DNA from: JAEZKC01 sp046538945
GTDB taxonomy: Bacteria > Fibrobacterota > Chitinivibrionia > Chitinivibrionales > Chitinispirillaceae
Reading direction: 5' to 3'
DNA: 6,660 nucleotides
NCBI GenBank assembly: GCA_046538945.1
Contig: JBKHHW010000174.1
Span: 1 to 6,660, forward strand
The notes under the pieces were generated by a model. It was not told where the DNA came from. It made no database searches and worked only from the letters and a program-made list of their open reading frames with translations. Position numbers and translations under genes: made by a program. Shown one piece after another: positions 1-5,037 of the stretch (position 1 is the stretch's first letter; the number at the start of each line of letters is the position of its first letter).

Positions 1-1793
1 TTTCCCGCGCCGCACCTGGTGAGAAGTTCCAGATAGGTAGGCACGAACGTGACGAGATCCGTGGGTATTCCCCTCAGGTCGAAACCGATATCGAGATAAG
101 CGATTCCGGAAGTGAATATGGGATGCGCGTAGAATGGCACTTTACCCAATGTGCCCTTCTCCACCGGAACCTTCTTGCCTTCTCTGGGGAGATCGGCTTT
201 GGTCAGCTTGGGCAGAGTTGCAAGAGCTTCAGGCGAAGGAGGCGTCTTCTGCTGTTCTATAAGGGTCTGAGTCAGATCGAAGCACCGTTTCCTGTCTTCA
301 TCTGTAAACCCCTCCGTGAGCTTTTTGGCCTGATCGACAGTCTGTTTCTCAAGCTTATCGCCCATGGCGGATGAAGCTACGATTGTAGCAAGCAGCCGGT
401 GCTTGTTCTCCAGCAGATTCTTGCGTATGATTTCTTCAAAAAAAACACCCTCGCTCACCTTTTCTTTTATGTACGAAAGAGGCGTTTCAAAAGCCAGAAG
501 AGCAAGGGGATCACCCTCGTGAACCCAGGAACGATAGCAGCGGTCGGCAAGCTTGAGGCTGTAGGGAAAATGCCCACCTGCAATCTCCCTCAGATGGAAC
601 TCCACCTGGCGAAGCGCTCCCTCAAGAAGGTCTTTATCAAGCCCCTCCTTCACCTGCTTTTCAAGAGTGGTGTGAATAAGGTCTCGTATCTTTTCGGCGT
701 GTTCGGGCCTGGTTTTTCTCAAGCCTGCCGCAAACATACTCTGGACCAGCTCGCCATCAAAGCCGCTCATGTCATCCAGATCCTCCCCCAGCCCCGAATC
801 AATCAGAGCCCTCTTCAAGGGAGAGCTTTCTGTTCCCAGAAGATAATGAGAAAGGATGCTACCCGCAAAGGTGGTCACAGGATCTGTACTGTCACCGAAC
901 ACCCACATTGTCAATACCGTGGCCGTCCCGTCATCCTCTTTTGGCGCCGGAGCCTGGATACTCATAGAGCGTGGTTCACTCCACAGTGGCTGCGGCTTTA
1001 TGGTGGAATCGATCTGAAGCGGCTCAAAACCGCTCAGGTAATTATCATTAAGAAATTCAAGTGTTTTGGGTGTGGGGAGATTCCCGTACAGAAAAATGTA
1101 TGAATTGGAGGGGTGATAGAATTTCCGGTGAAAATCACGGAACTGCTCGTAGGTAAGGTCCGGTATGTTCTCAGGGTCACCGCCGCTTTCGTGATAATAG
1201 GTGGTGTCGGGAAAAAGAGCCGAAAGGGTTCTGCGTCCCACATGACTGGAAAAATCGGAAAACACCCCCTTCATTTCATTATAGACGATTCCCTTGATGC
1301 CCACCGGATCATCCGGATTCTCGACGTCATAGTGCCACCCTTCCTGGTAGAACGTGTTCTCGGTGAGAAGAGGGTTGAACACTGCATCGCAATAGACATC
1401 AACCAGGTTGTAGTAGTCCTTGTCCACCTGGGAGGAAACCGGATAGACAGTCTTGTCGGGATAGGTCAGAGCGTTGAGAAAGGTCTGAAGAGAACCTTTG
1501 AGAAGCTCCTGGAAAGGGTCCTTGAGAGGGAACTTTTTTGAGCCGCACAAGACCGAATGTTCCAGAATGTGAGGCACGCCGGTACTGTCGCTCACGGGAG
1601 TTCTGAAGGCGATCGAGAAGAGATTGTTGGGATCATCGTTGTAGAGATGAATGAGTCTTGCTCCCGTTTTGACATGAGTGAAAACGTAAGCTGTGGAGTG
1701 AAGTTCCGGTATCTGCTGAACACGTTTCACTCTGAAACCGCCAATTTCGGCATCCAGCCTGATGTCCTGCGACGGGACTCTGTCCTTAGCCAT
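1..1793 (-). CDS. Presequence-protease-like M16C zinc metallopeptidase (3' end outside window)
   Basis: The minus strand from ATG 1793 reads open without a stop to the window edge, giving 597 codons. The M16C family (PreP, PITRM1, falcilysin) is usually near 970-1000 residues, so about 60% is present. The inverted zinc motif HILEH is at residues 75-79 (H75 and H79 ligands, E78 catalytic), followed by SVLCGS and by LLKGSLQTFLNA (97-108), both typical of PreP rather than pitrilysin. YNEMKG at 171-176 supplies the likely third zinc ligand, E173. Known members are clamshell proteases that degrade short unfolded peptides; here a cytoplasmic role is inferred because no signal peptide is visible. 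The start is supported by an SD-like GAAGG about 10 nt upstream and by the family N-terminus beginning soon after. No well-spaced promoter was found. It is divergent from the efflux gene. Family assignment is firm; the physiological substrate is unknown. Confidence 0.93.
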   Translation of the reverse strand, partial: MAKDRVPSQDIRLDAEIGGFRVKRVQQIPELHSTAYVFTHVKTGARLIHLYNDDPNNLFSIAFRTPVSDSTGVPHILEHSVLCGSKKFPLKDPFQELLKGSLQTFLNALTYPDKTVYPVSSQVDKDYYNLVDVYCDAVFNPLLTENTFYQEGWHYDVENPDDPVGIKGIVYNEMKGVFSDFSSHVGRRTLSALFPDTTYYHESGGDPENIPDLTYEQFRDFHRKFYHPSNSYIFLYGNLPTPKTLEFLNDNYLSGFEPLQIDSTIKPQPLWSEPRSMSIQAPAPKEDDGTATVLTMWVFGDSTDPVTTFAGSILSHYLLGTESSPLKRALIDSGLGEDLDDMSGFDGELVQSMFAAGLRKTRPEHAEKIRDLIHTTLEKQVKEGLDKDLLEGALRQVEFHLREIAGGHFPYSLKLADRCYRSWVHEGDPLALLAFETPLSYIKEKVSEGVFFEEIIRKNLLENKHRLLATIVASSAMGDKLEKQTVDQAKKLTEGFTDEDRKRCFDLTQTLIEQQKTPPSPEALATLPKLTKADLPREGKKVPVEKGTLGKVPFYAHPIFTSGIAYLDIGFDLRGIPTDLVTFVPTYLELLTRCGAG

Positions 1794-2123
1794 ATTGTGT
1801 ACCCCTTCTGTTCTTTGCTGGAGTGGTTATCTTCTCTTTATTTGGATTACTCAATATAAAACATATCAGCGGTCAAAAAAGGAAAGACCGGGAGGAGAGA
1901 GAAATCTGTGTACTCACGGTCGGTGCTGCTCAGGGCTGAGTTGTTGCAAAAATCCGGCCACATTGGAGGGGGGATGGAGAGAAGAGCGGGAGGAGGGATG
2001 GAAAAAGGAGGTGGACGGTTCGGATGAATCCGGAGATGAAGTGGGGTGGATTCGGGGTAAATTAGAGGAATAGAGGCATCTATATGGATATTGGTGGGGT
2101 CTGAGGGGGTGAAAGGGGTATTG
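1794..2123. other. Gene-free divergent spacer with strongly G-skewed segment
   Basis: I see no credible gene between the peptidase start and the first palindromic repeat. The reading frames that cross it have no recognisable domain and consist of low-complexity residues. From about 1963 to 2120 the plus strand contains 75 G but only 9 C (hand count), with repeated GGA and GGGG runs. The runs at 2093-2118 (GG, GGGG, GGGGG, GGGG separated by 1-5 nt) could form a two-layer G-quadruplex. CCGGAGATGA at 2030-2039 matches 10 bases of the left arm of the repeat at 2124, but no matching right arm follows at the right distance. This stretch should contain the peptidase promoter, but I could not place it convincingly. 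Confidence 0.6.
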
Positions 2124-2167
2124 CCCCGGAGATGAGAGAGTGCTGCAGCACAGAGTCACCTCCGGGG
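2124..2167. repeat. 44-nt palindromic element, copy A
   Basis: The left arm CCCCGGAGATGA (2124-2135) and right arm TCACCTCCGGGG (2156-2167) pair over 12 positions with a single A-C mismatch, enclosing a 20-nt loop. The loop itself contains a perfect 12-bp palindrome, GTGCTGCAGCAC (2140-2151), so this copy could fold as a long hairpin with an inner stem. Total length, arm length and loop length are identical to the copies at 2225 and 6600. No T-run follows on either strand, which argues against a simple intrinsic terminator. No target-site duplication is visible at the edges. Confidence 0.85.
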
Positions 2168-2184
2168 TAGTGCGTTGGACCAAT

Positions 2185-2203
2185 GTTCATAGCGGCGATG
2201 AAC
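2185..2203. promoter_or_regulatory. Small inverted repeat, possible operator
   Basis: GTTCAT (2185-2190) and ATGAAC (2198-2203) form a perfect 6-bp inverted repeat with a 7-nt spacer, lying between the two 44-nt elements and about 140 nt upstream of the efflux gene. Efflux genes are often controlled by dimeric repressors that bind such sites, but no regulator gene lies in the window and a repeat of this size can occur by chance. I could not pair it with a clear promoter. Confidence 0.2.
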
Positions 2204-2224
2204 TACGGACAGGCTGCATTCTTT

Positions 2225-2268
2225 CCCCGGAGGTGCGATAGTGTCCCGGCAAAAAATCACCTCCGGGG
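2225..2268. repeat. 44-nt palindromic element, copy B
   Basis: The left arm CCCCGGAGGTGC (2225-2236) pairs with the right arm TCACCTCCGGGG (2257-2268) over 11 bp, with only the innermost pair mismatched. The enclosed loop is again exactly 20 nt and ends in six A. The right arm is identical to copies A and C. It lies 57 nt after copy A in the same orientation and ends 75 nt before the efflux ATG, so it is probably in or just upstream of the efflux 5' leader. There is no T-run behind the hairpin on the plus strand. Confidence 0.87.
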
Positions 2269-2328
2269 TGGTGAGTACACCCTTTGAAACAGGCCGGCTT
2301 GTTGCTTGAATGTATGGACTCTTCTTCC

Positions 2329-2334
2329 AGAGGG
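2329..2334 (+). promoter_or_regulatory. Ribosome binding site fixing the efflux gene start
   Basis: AGAGGG is followed by a 9-nt spacer and ATG 2344. The longer in-frame possibilities, TTG 2284 and ATG 2314, have no comparable SD sequence, and TTG 2284 sits only 16 nt after the 44-nt repeat. The protein starting at 2344 begins directly before the first membrane helix, as in related transporters. Confidence 0.65.
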
Positions 2335-2343
2335 AAATTCCAG

Positions 2344-3849
2344 ATGCCAGTCCAGCTGCATTCCAAAACCGCCATTCTCATCCTCTCGGTCACCATACTG
2401 GTGAGCGGGCTGGGGTTTCTGATGGCCTCCGCTGTCACCATAGCTCTCCCAGTGATCCAATCATCGCTCGGAATAGACATCACCGATATACAGTGGATCG
2501 TAAATGCGTATGTGCTGATGCTGGGGAGTCTGATTCTTCTGAGCGGAGCACTCGGTGATCTGTTCTGTGCCAAAAAGGTCTTCACTGCAGGTACCGCAGT
2601 TTTCACACTCGGTTGTGCACTGTGCGGCTTTGCCTGGAACGCAGGCTCGCTTATCGCTTTCCGGGCGGTGCAGGGCGCGGGTGCGGCGCTTATGGTTCCG
2701 GGAAGCCTCACGGTGATAAACCGCACGTTCAGACCGAAAGAGCGTGGAAGGGCTATCGGGTTGTGGGCTGGTGTGTCAGGCGGCATTGCATCGTTGGGCC
2801 CGTTTATCGGAGGGGTACTGGCTAATATCTCCTGGAGGTGGGTGTTTCTGTCGATGGTTCCCCTGGGGATCGTATCTGTCGTGATGGCGATTCCTTATAT
2901 ACCGCATCTTCCGGGACGAACCGATGCCCGTATCGACTGGCTGGGGGCTTTTCTGATTTTCGGTTCACTCGGAGCTCTGTCCTATTCCCTGATAACTATA
3001 TCTGAACGGGGATTCGATTCCGGCCTTCTGATCTGGTTACTGACAGGAACTGCTTTGGCAGTGGCTTTTATTTTTCAGACCCTCAGAGGTCAATACCCTC
3101 TTTTACCGCCCAAAATGTTTAACCGAAACGTGATCACAGCCAACGTGGCCACTTTTTTTCAGTATTTTGCCTTTCAGGGGGTCTTTTTCCTTCTTGCGTT
3201 CCGACTGCAGCAACTTCATGGATACAGCTCACTTGACGCGGGACTGGCTCTTGTACCCGCTACGGTTCTCATAACTCTTCTCACCGGTTTTTCAGGCGGC
3301 ATCACGGACCGGTACGGGCCAAAACAGCAGATGTGCTTCGGTCCACTCCTGGTGACCGGGGCGGTAACATGGTGGTTTTTTTTCTCCGGTGGCGGATTTT
3401 TGGTTAATATATTGCCGGGAATGCTGCTTCTTGGAATCGGCATGGTGATGGTAATACCCCCCATTACCAAAACGGCTCTGGAAGTCAAGGAGACCTACTC
3501 GGGAGCGGCATCGGGGCTCAACAATGGCGCATCCAGAGTTGCAGGACTCTTTGCCATAGCCCTGTCAGGATCCCTACTGGCACTTGTCTATACATCAACA
3601 CTTCAGCATGAACTTAAGATGCAGCAGGTCCCGAACGACATTATCACCTACGAGCTCGAGCATGCGGATCAGCTGCTCGCGGCACCTCTTCCCGAAAAAG
3701 GTGACAGGGTTATGATACGTCGGCTGCGTGAGGATGCCTTCATACGTGGATTCCGTTCTGCCGCGGGACTGCTTGGAGCAGCTTCCCTGAGCGCGGCTCT
3801 GGTAGCACTCTGGGGGCTTTCGACTAAGAAAGACATTGAAGGCAACTGA
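2344..3849 (+). CDS. DHA2-family MFS multidrug efflux transporter (14 TM)
   Basis: This 501-residue inner-membrane protein has about 14 hydrophobic segments, the length and layout of the DHA2 (EmrB/QacA) drug:H+ antiporters. Visible signatures are TIALP in helix 1 (32-36), QWIVNAYVL at 50-58, a motif A variant after helix 2 (GALGDLFCAKK, 68-78), motif B RAVQGAGAA (107-115) and the antiporter motif C ending LGPFIGG (151-157), followed by WRWVF. A hydrophilic loop before the last helix is also typical of DHA2. The acidic residue usually found in helix 1 of this family (LDxTIVNVALP) is missing: the equivalent stretch reads FLMASAVTIALP. Proton-driven export of a lipophilic compound is the expected role; the substrate cannot be told. 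It stands alone, converging on the hsp20 operon, without the EmrA-like adaptor gene beside it. Confidence 0.9.
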   Translation: MPVQLHSKTAILILSVTILVSGLGFLMASAVTIALPVIQSSLGIDITDIQWIVNAYVLMLGSLILLSGALGDLFCAKKVFTAGTAVFTLGCALCGFAWNAGSLIAFRAVQGAGAALMVPGSLTVINRTFRPKERGRAIGLWAGVSGGIASLGPFIGGVLANISWRWVFLSMVPLGIVSVVMAIPYIPHLPGRTDARIDWLGAFLIFGSLGALSYSLITISERGFDSGLLIWLLTGTALAVAFIFQTLRGQYPLLPPKMFNRNVITANVATFFQYFAFQGVFFLLAFRLQQLHGYSSLDAGLALVPATVLITLLTGFSGGITDRYGPKQQMCFGPLLVTGAVTWWFFFSGGGFLVNILPGMLLLGIGMVMVIPPITKTALEVKETYSGAASGLNNGASRVAGLFAIALSGSLLALVYTSTLQHELKMQQVPNDIITYELEHADQLLAAPLPEKGDRVMIRRLREDAFIRGFRSAAGLLGAASLSAALVALWGLSTKKDIEGN

Positions 3850-3872
3850 GGGACCATGCAGTCATACTACTG

Positions 3873-3918
3873 AAAAAATTATGATTGATGACTGCACTGA
3901 ACCGGCAGTCATCAATCA
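3873..3918 (-). terminator. Intrinsic terminator of the hsp20 operon, in convergent spacer
   Basis: A perfect 14-bp inverted repeat (3882-3895 with 3905-3918, 9-nt loop) lies 20 nt beyond the last hsp20 stop. On the minus strand it is followed after three bases by six T (complement of 3873-3878), the form of a Rho-independent terminator. On the plus strand, reading out of the efflux gene, the hairpin is present but lacks a T-tract, so it may only weakly stop that transcript. A second, alternative pairing exists: 3857-3865 with 3888-3896. Confidence 0.8.
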
Positions 3919-3938
3919 ACACCCAAAATCTCTGATGA

Positions 3939-4337
3939 TCAGGCGCTGATCTGCACCTTTCGCGGTTTCACTTCCTCCCGTCTGGGGATCGTAAGCTGGA
4001 GTACTCCGTTTTCAAGTTTGGCGTTAATCTTGTCCTTGTCGAATTCATCACTCAGAGTAAATGCGCGGTAGTAGTTTCCGCTGTTGAACTCCTTGTAGAC
4101 AATCCCTTCAGGCTCATCAAATGTAGTCTTTGCCCTGATTGACAGCACATTGTTTTCGTCGATTTCGATACCCACATCCCCTTTGGCCACACCGGGAAAG
4201 TCAAGCGCCATCACCAGCGCATCCCTGGTGTCGTAGATATCCACATCAGGGGAGTAGGCATTGCCGGCATCCACAAGCTGCTCCGGGGAGGCCTGACGGA
4301 CTTCCTGCTTTTCTCTTTTGGCTACTTCGTTATCCAT
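3939..4337 (-). CDS. Small heat-shock protein, Hsp20/alpha-crystallin family (second gene)
   Basis: This 132-residue ATP-independent chaperone would hold unfolding proteins in the cytoplasm for refolding by the Hsp70/Hsp100 systems. A charged, disordered-looking N-terminus (1-27) precedes the alpha-crystallin domain (about 28-118), which shows VDIYDTRDALVMALDFPGV at 32-50, GNYYRAFTLSDEFD at 87-100 and the hallmark AKLENGVLQLTIPR at 106-119. The tail carries VQI (128-130), the I/V-x-I motif that anchors oligomers. Its N-terminus lacks the WxELExMRRDMDxLF type of arm present in its neighbour, so the two proteins are different sHsp subtypes. It starts 11 nt after the upstream hsp20 stop and its SD overlaps that stop, so translation is probably coupled. 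A terminator follows. Confidence 0.95.
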   Translation of the reverse strand: MDNEVAKREKQEVRQASPEQLVDAGNAYSPDVDIYDTRDALVMALDFPGVAKGDVGIEIDENNVLSIRAKTTFDEPEGIVYKEFNSGNYYRAFTLSDEFDKDKINAKLENGVLQLTIPRREEVKPRKVQISA

Positions 4338-4343
4338 ATTGTA

Positions 4344-4351
4344 CCTCCTTA
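4344..4351 (-). promoter_or_regulatory. SD of second hsp20 overlapping stop of first
   Basis: On the minus strand TAAGGAGG contains both the TAA stop of the upstream hsp20 (4351-4349) and AAGGAGG, with 6 nt to ATG 4337. Ribosomes that finish the first gene are therefore positioned on the second gene's binding site, which suggests translational coupling and a fixed ratio of the two chaperones. Confidence 0.8.
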
Positions 4352-4765
4352 ATCGATGCTTATCTGTTTGGGTCTGGCTTCTTCGGCTTTGGGAAGTTTC
4401 ACTGTAAGCACACCGTCTTTGAATGAAGCGGCAATGCCCGCATCGTTCACCTTTACCGGAATACGGATTTTCTTTTCGAAACGGCCCTGGGAACGCTCAC
4501 GCCTGAGTGCCACAGCTTCGTTATGAGAAACTGCCGGCTTGCGCTCTCCGGAAAGGGTAAGTGTGCCGTTCTCCATTGTGATGTTCACCTCTTCTTTGGG
4601 AACACCGGGCAGCTCGGCCACGATCAGGAGCTCATCCTTGTTTTCGTAGGTATTGGTCAGAGGAAAGGACGGCTCCCGAGTACCCATCGGGGATCTGCTG
4701 AAAAGCATGTCCATGTCTCGACGCATCCTTTCAAGCTCTTTCCATGGATTGGCGGTCCAGTACAT
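4349..4765 (-). CDS. Small heat-shock protein, Hsp20/alpha-crystallin family (first gene)
   Basis: This is a 138-residue Hsp20 holdase. The N-terminal arm NPWKELERMRRDMDMLF (6-22) is the usual bacterial class A sHsp start. The alpha-crystallin domain spans about 37-127, with ELPGV at 51-55, GRFEKKIRIP at 94-103 and the A-x(n)-GVL signature ending DGVLTVKLPK at 117-126. The C-terminal tail bears I-S-I at 135-137, the I-x-I motif used in oligomer assembly. ATG 4765 is chosen over an in-frame ATG 19 codons upstream because a strong AAAGGAGG sits just before it and the family N-terminus begins there. It is the promoter-proximal gene of a two-gene operon, with a sigma-54-type promoter about 63 nt upstream. 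The A-rich leader shows no CIRCE box or obvious RNA thermometer. Confidence 0.96.
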   Translation of the reverse strand: MYWTANPWKELERMRRDMDMLFSRSPMGTREPSFPLTNTYENKDELLIVAELPGVPKEEVNITMENGTLTLSGERKPAVSHNEAVALRRERSQGRFEKKIRIPVKVNDAGIAASFKDGVLTVKLPKAEEARPKQISID

Positions 4766-4769
4766 AAAT

Positions 4770-4777
4770 CCTCCTTT
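4770..4777 (-). promoter_or_regulatory. Strong SD fixing first hsp20 start
   Basis: The minus strand reads AAAGGAGG followed by only 4 nt (ATTT) and the ATG at 4765. The spacing is short but the match to the anti-SD is very strong. The upstream in-frame ATG at 4822 lacks a comparable site and would add a lysine- and arginine-rich extension not seen in Hsp20 proteins. It would also leave almost no leader behind the sigma-54 promoter. Confidence 0.75.
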
Positions 4778-4827
4778 GTTTTGTGAATCATCTGTTAGTT
4801 TTCGTTTCATTTTCCGCCGCACAGTTT

Positions 4828-4845
4828 ATGCAACTGCAGTGCCAA
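4828..4845 (-). promoter_or_regulatory. Sigma-54 (RpoN) promoter of the hsp20 operon
   Basis: The minus strand reads TTGGCAC, five bases, then TTGCAT. This matches the sigma-54 consensus (YTGGCAC N5 TTGCW) at both the -24 and -12 elements. The diagnostic GG and GC dinucleotides (4843-4842 and 4831-4830) are separated by exactly 10 nt. Transcription would start near 4818 and give a leader of about 53 nt before ATG 4765. Sigma-54 promoters require an ATP-driven enhancer-binding protein; none is encoded in the window, but a 15-bp palindrome lies about 100 bp upstream where an activator could bind. No sigma-32 or CIRCE control was seen. Confidence 0.8.
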
Positions 4846-4937
4846 TTCTAGGTACGGGGCTGAAATGCCAGATTTATGCCCCGACCGGCAGTTCGTAAAG
4901 GTAATGATGTTTCATTTAGAAATGCCGCTGTTCCCTT

Positions 4938-4952
4938 CTGAAACAGTTTCAG
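4938..4952. promoter_or_regulatory. Perfect 15-bp palindrome, candidate activator or operator site
   Basis: CTGAAAC-A-GTTTCAG is a perfect 7-1-7 palindrome in the spacer between the divergent hsp20 and dehydrogenase genes. Its centre (4945) is about 100 bp upstream of the sigma-54 -24 element and about 93 bp upstream of the dehydrogenase ATG. That is a typical distance for an enhancer-binding-protein site. It has no T-run and no gene end nearby, so it is not a terminator. Related GTTTCA half-sites recur at 4804, 4909 and 4991. The regulator is unknown. Confidence 0.5.
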
Positions 4953-4984
4953 GGTTTTTGAACAGAGGACGGGCACGCAAGTTG

Positions 4985-5013
4985 TTCTCAGTTTCATTTT
5001 CAAAGCGTATATT
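4985..5013 (+). promoter_or_regulatory. Probable housekeeping-type promoter for dehydrogenase-rsuA
   Basis: TTCTCA (4985-4990, 4 of 6 bases of the -35 consensus), a 17-nt spacer and TATATT (5008-5013, 4 of 6 of the -10 consensus) lie just ahead of the gene. Transcription would start near 5020, leaving a short leader with AAGGAG (5024-5029) placed 8 nt before ATG 5038. The match is moderate and was found by eye. Confidence 0.4.
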
Positions 5014-5037
5014 ACCAGTCTGAAAGGAGAGGCGGAT

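Noticed and set aside
123..1541. Several plus-strand reading frames of 80-230 codons
   Set aside because: They lie opposite the continuous M16C frame, which has zinc and family motifs throughout; the plus-strand translations show no recognisable domain.
1853..1876. TTGACC and TATATT boxes on the minus strand ahead of the M16C gene
   Set aside because: The two boxes are only 12 nt apart, too close for a sigma-70 promoter, and no hexamer at 17-18 nt fits.
1941..1955. TTGTTGCAAAAATCC, reminiscent of an insertion-sequence end
   Set aside because: No inverted partner, transposase fragment or target duplication is visible in the window.
1762..2073. Plus-strand frame of 103 codons running through the G-rich spacer
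   Set aside because: Its translation is a low-complexity product of the GGA-rich DNA, starts inside the peptidase gene and has no domain or SD support.
2284..2343. Upstream TTG or ATG starts for the efflux gene (2284, 2314)
   Set aside because: Neither has an SD sequence, while ATG 2344 has AGAGGG at 9 nt and begins just before the first membrane helix.
2187..2786. 199-codon minus-strand frame opposite the efflux gene
   Set aside because: It is antisense to a clear MFS coding region and contains no recognisable motif.
4281..4291. CTCCGGGGAGG, resembling the arm of the 44-nt repeat
   Set aside because: It is coding sequence inside an hsp20 gene, lacks the TCACC part and has no partner arm at the fixed spacing.
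4766..4822. 19-residue N-terminal extension of the first Hsp20 from ATG 4822
   Set aside because: The strong AAAGGAGG lies inside the extension just before ATG 4765, the family N-terminus starts there, and the predicted sigma-54 start (near 4818) falls inside or after the upstream codon.
4766..5037. CIRCE element or RNA thermometer for the hsp20 genes
   Set aside because: I looked for TTAGCACTC-N9-GAGTGCTAA and for a U-rich or ROSE-like stretch pairing with the SD and found neither.
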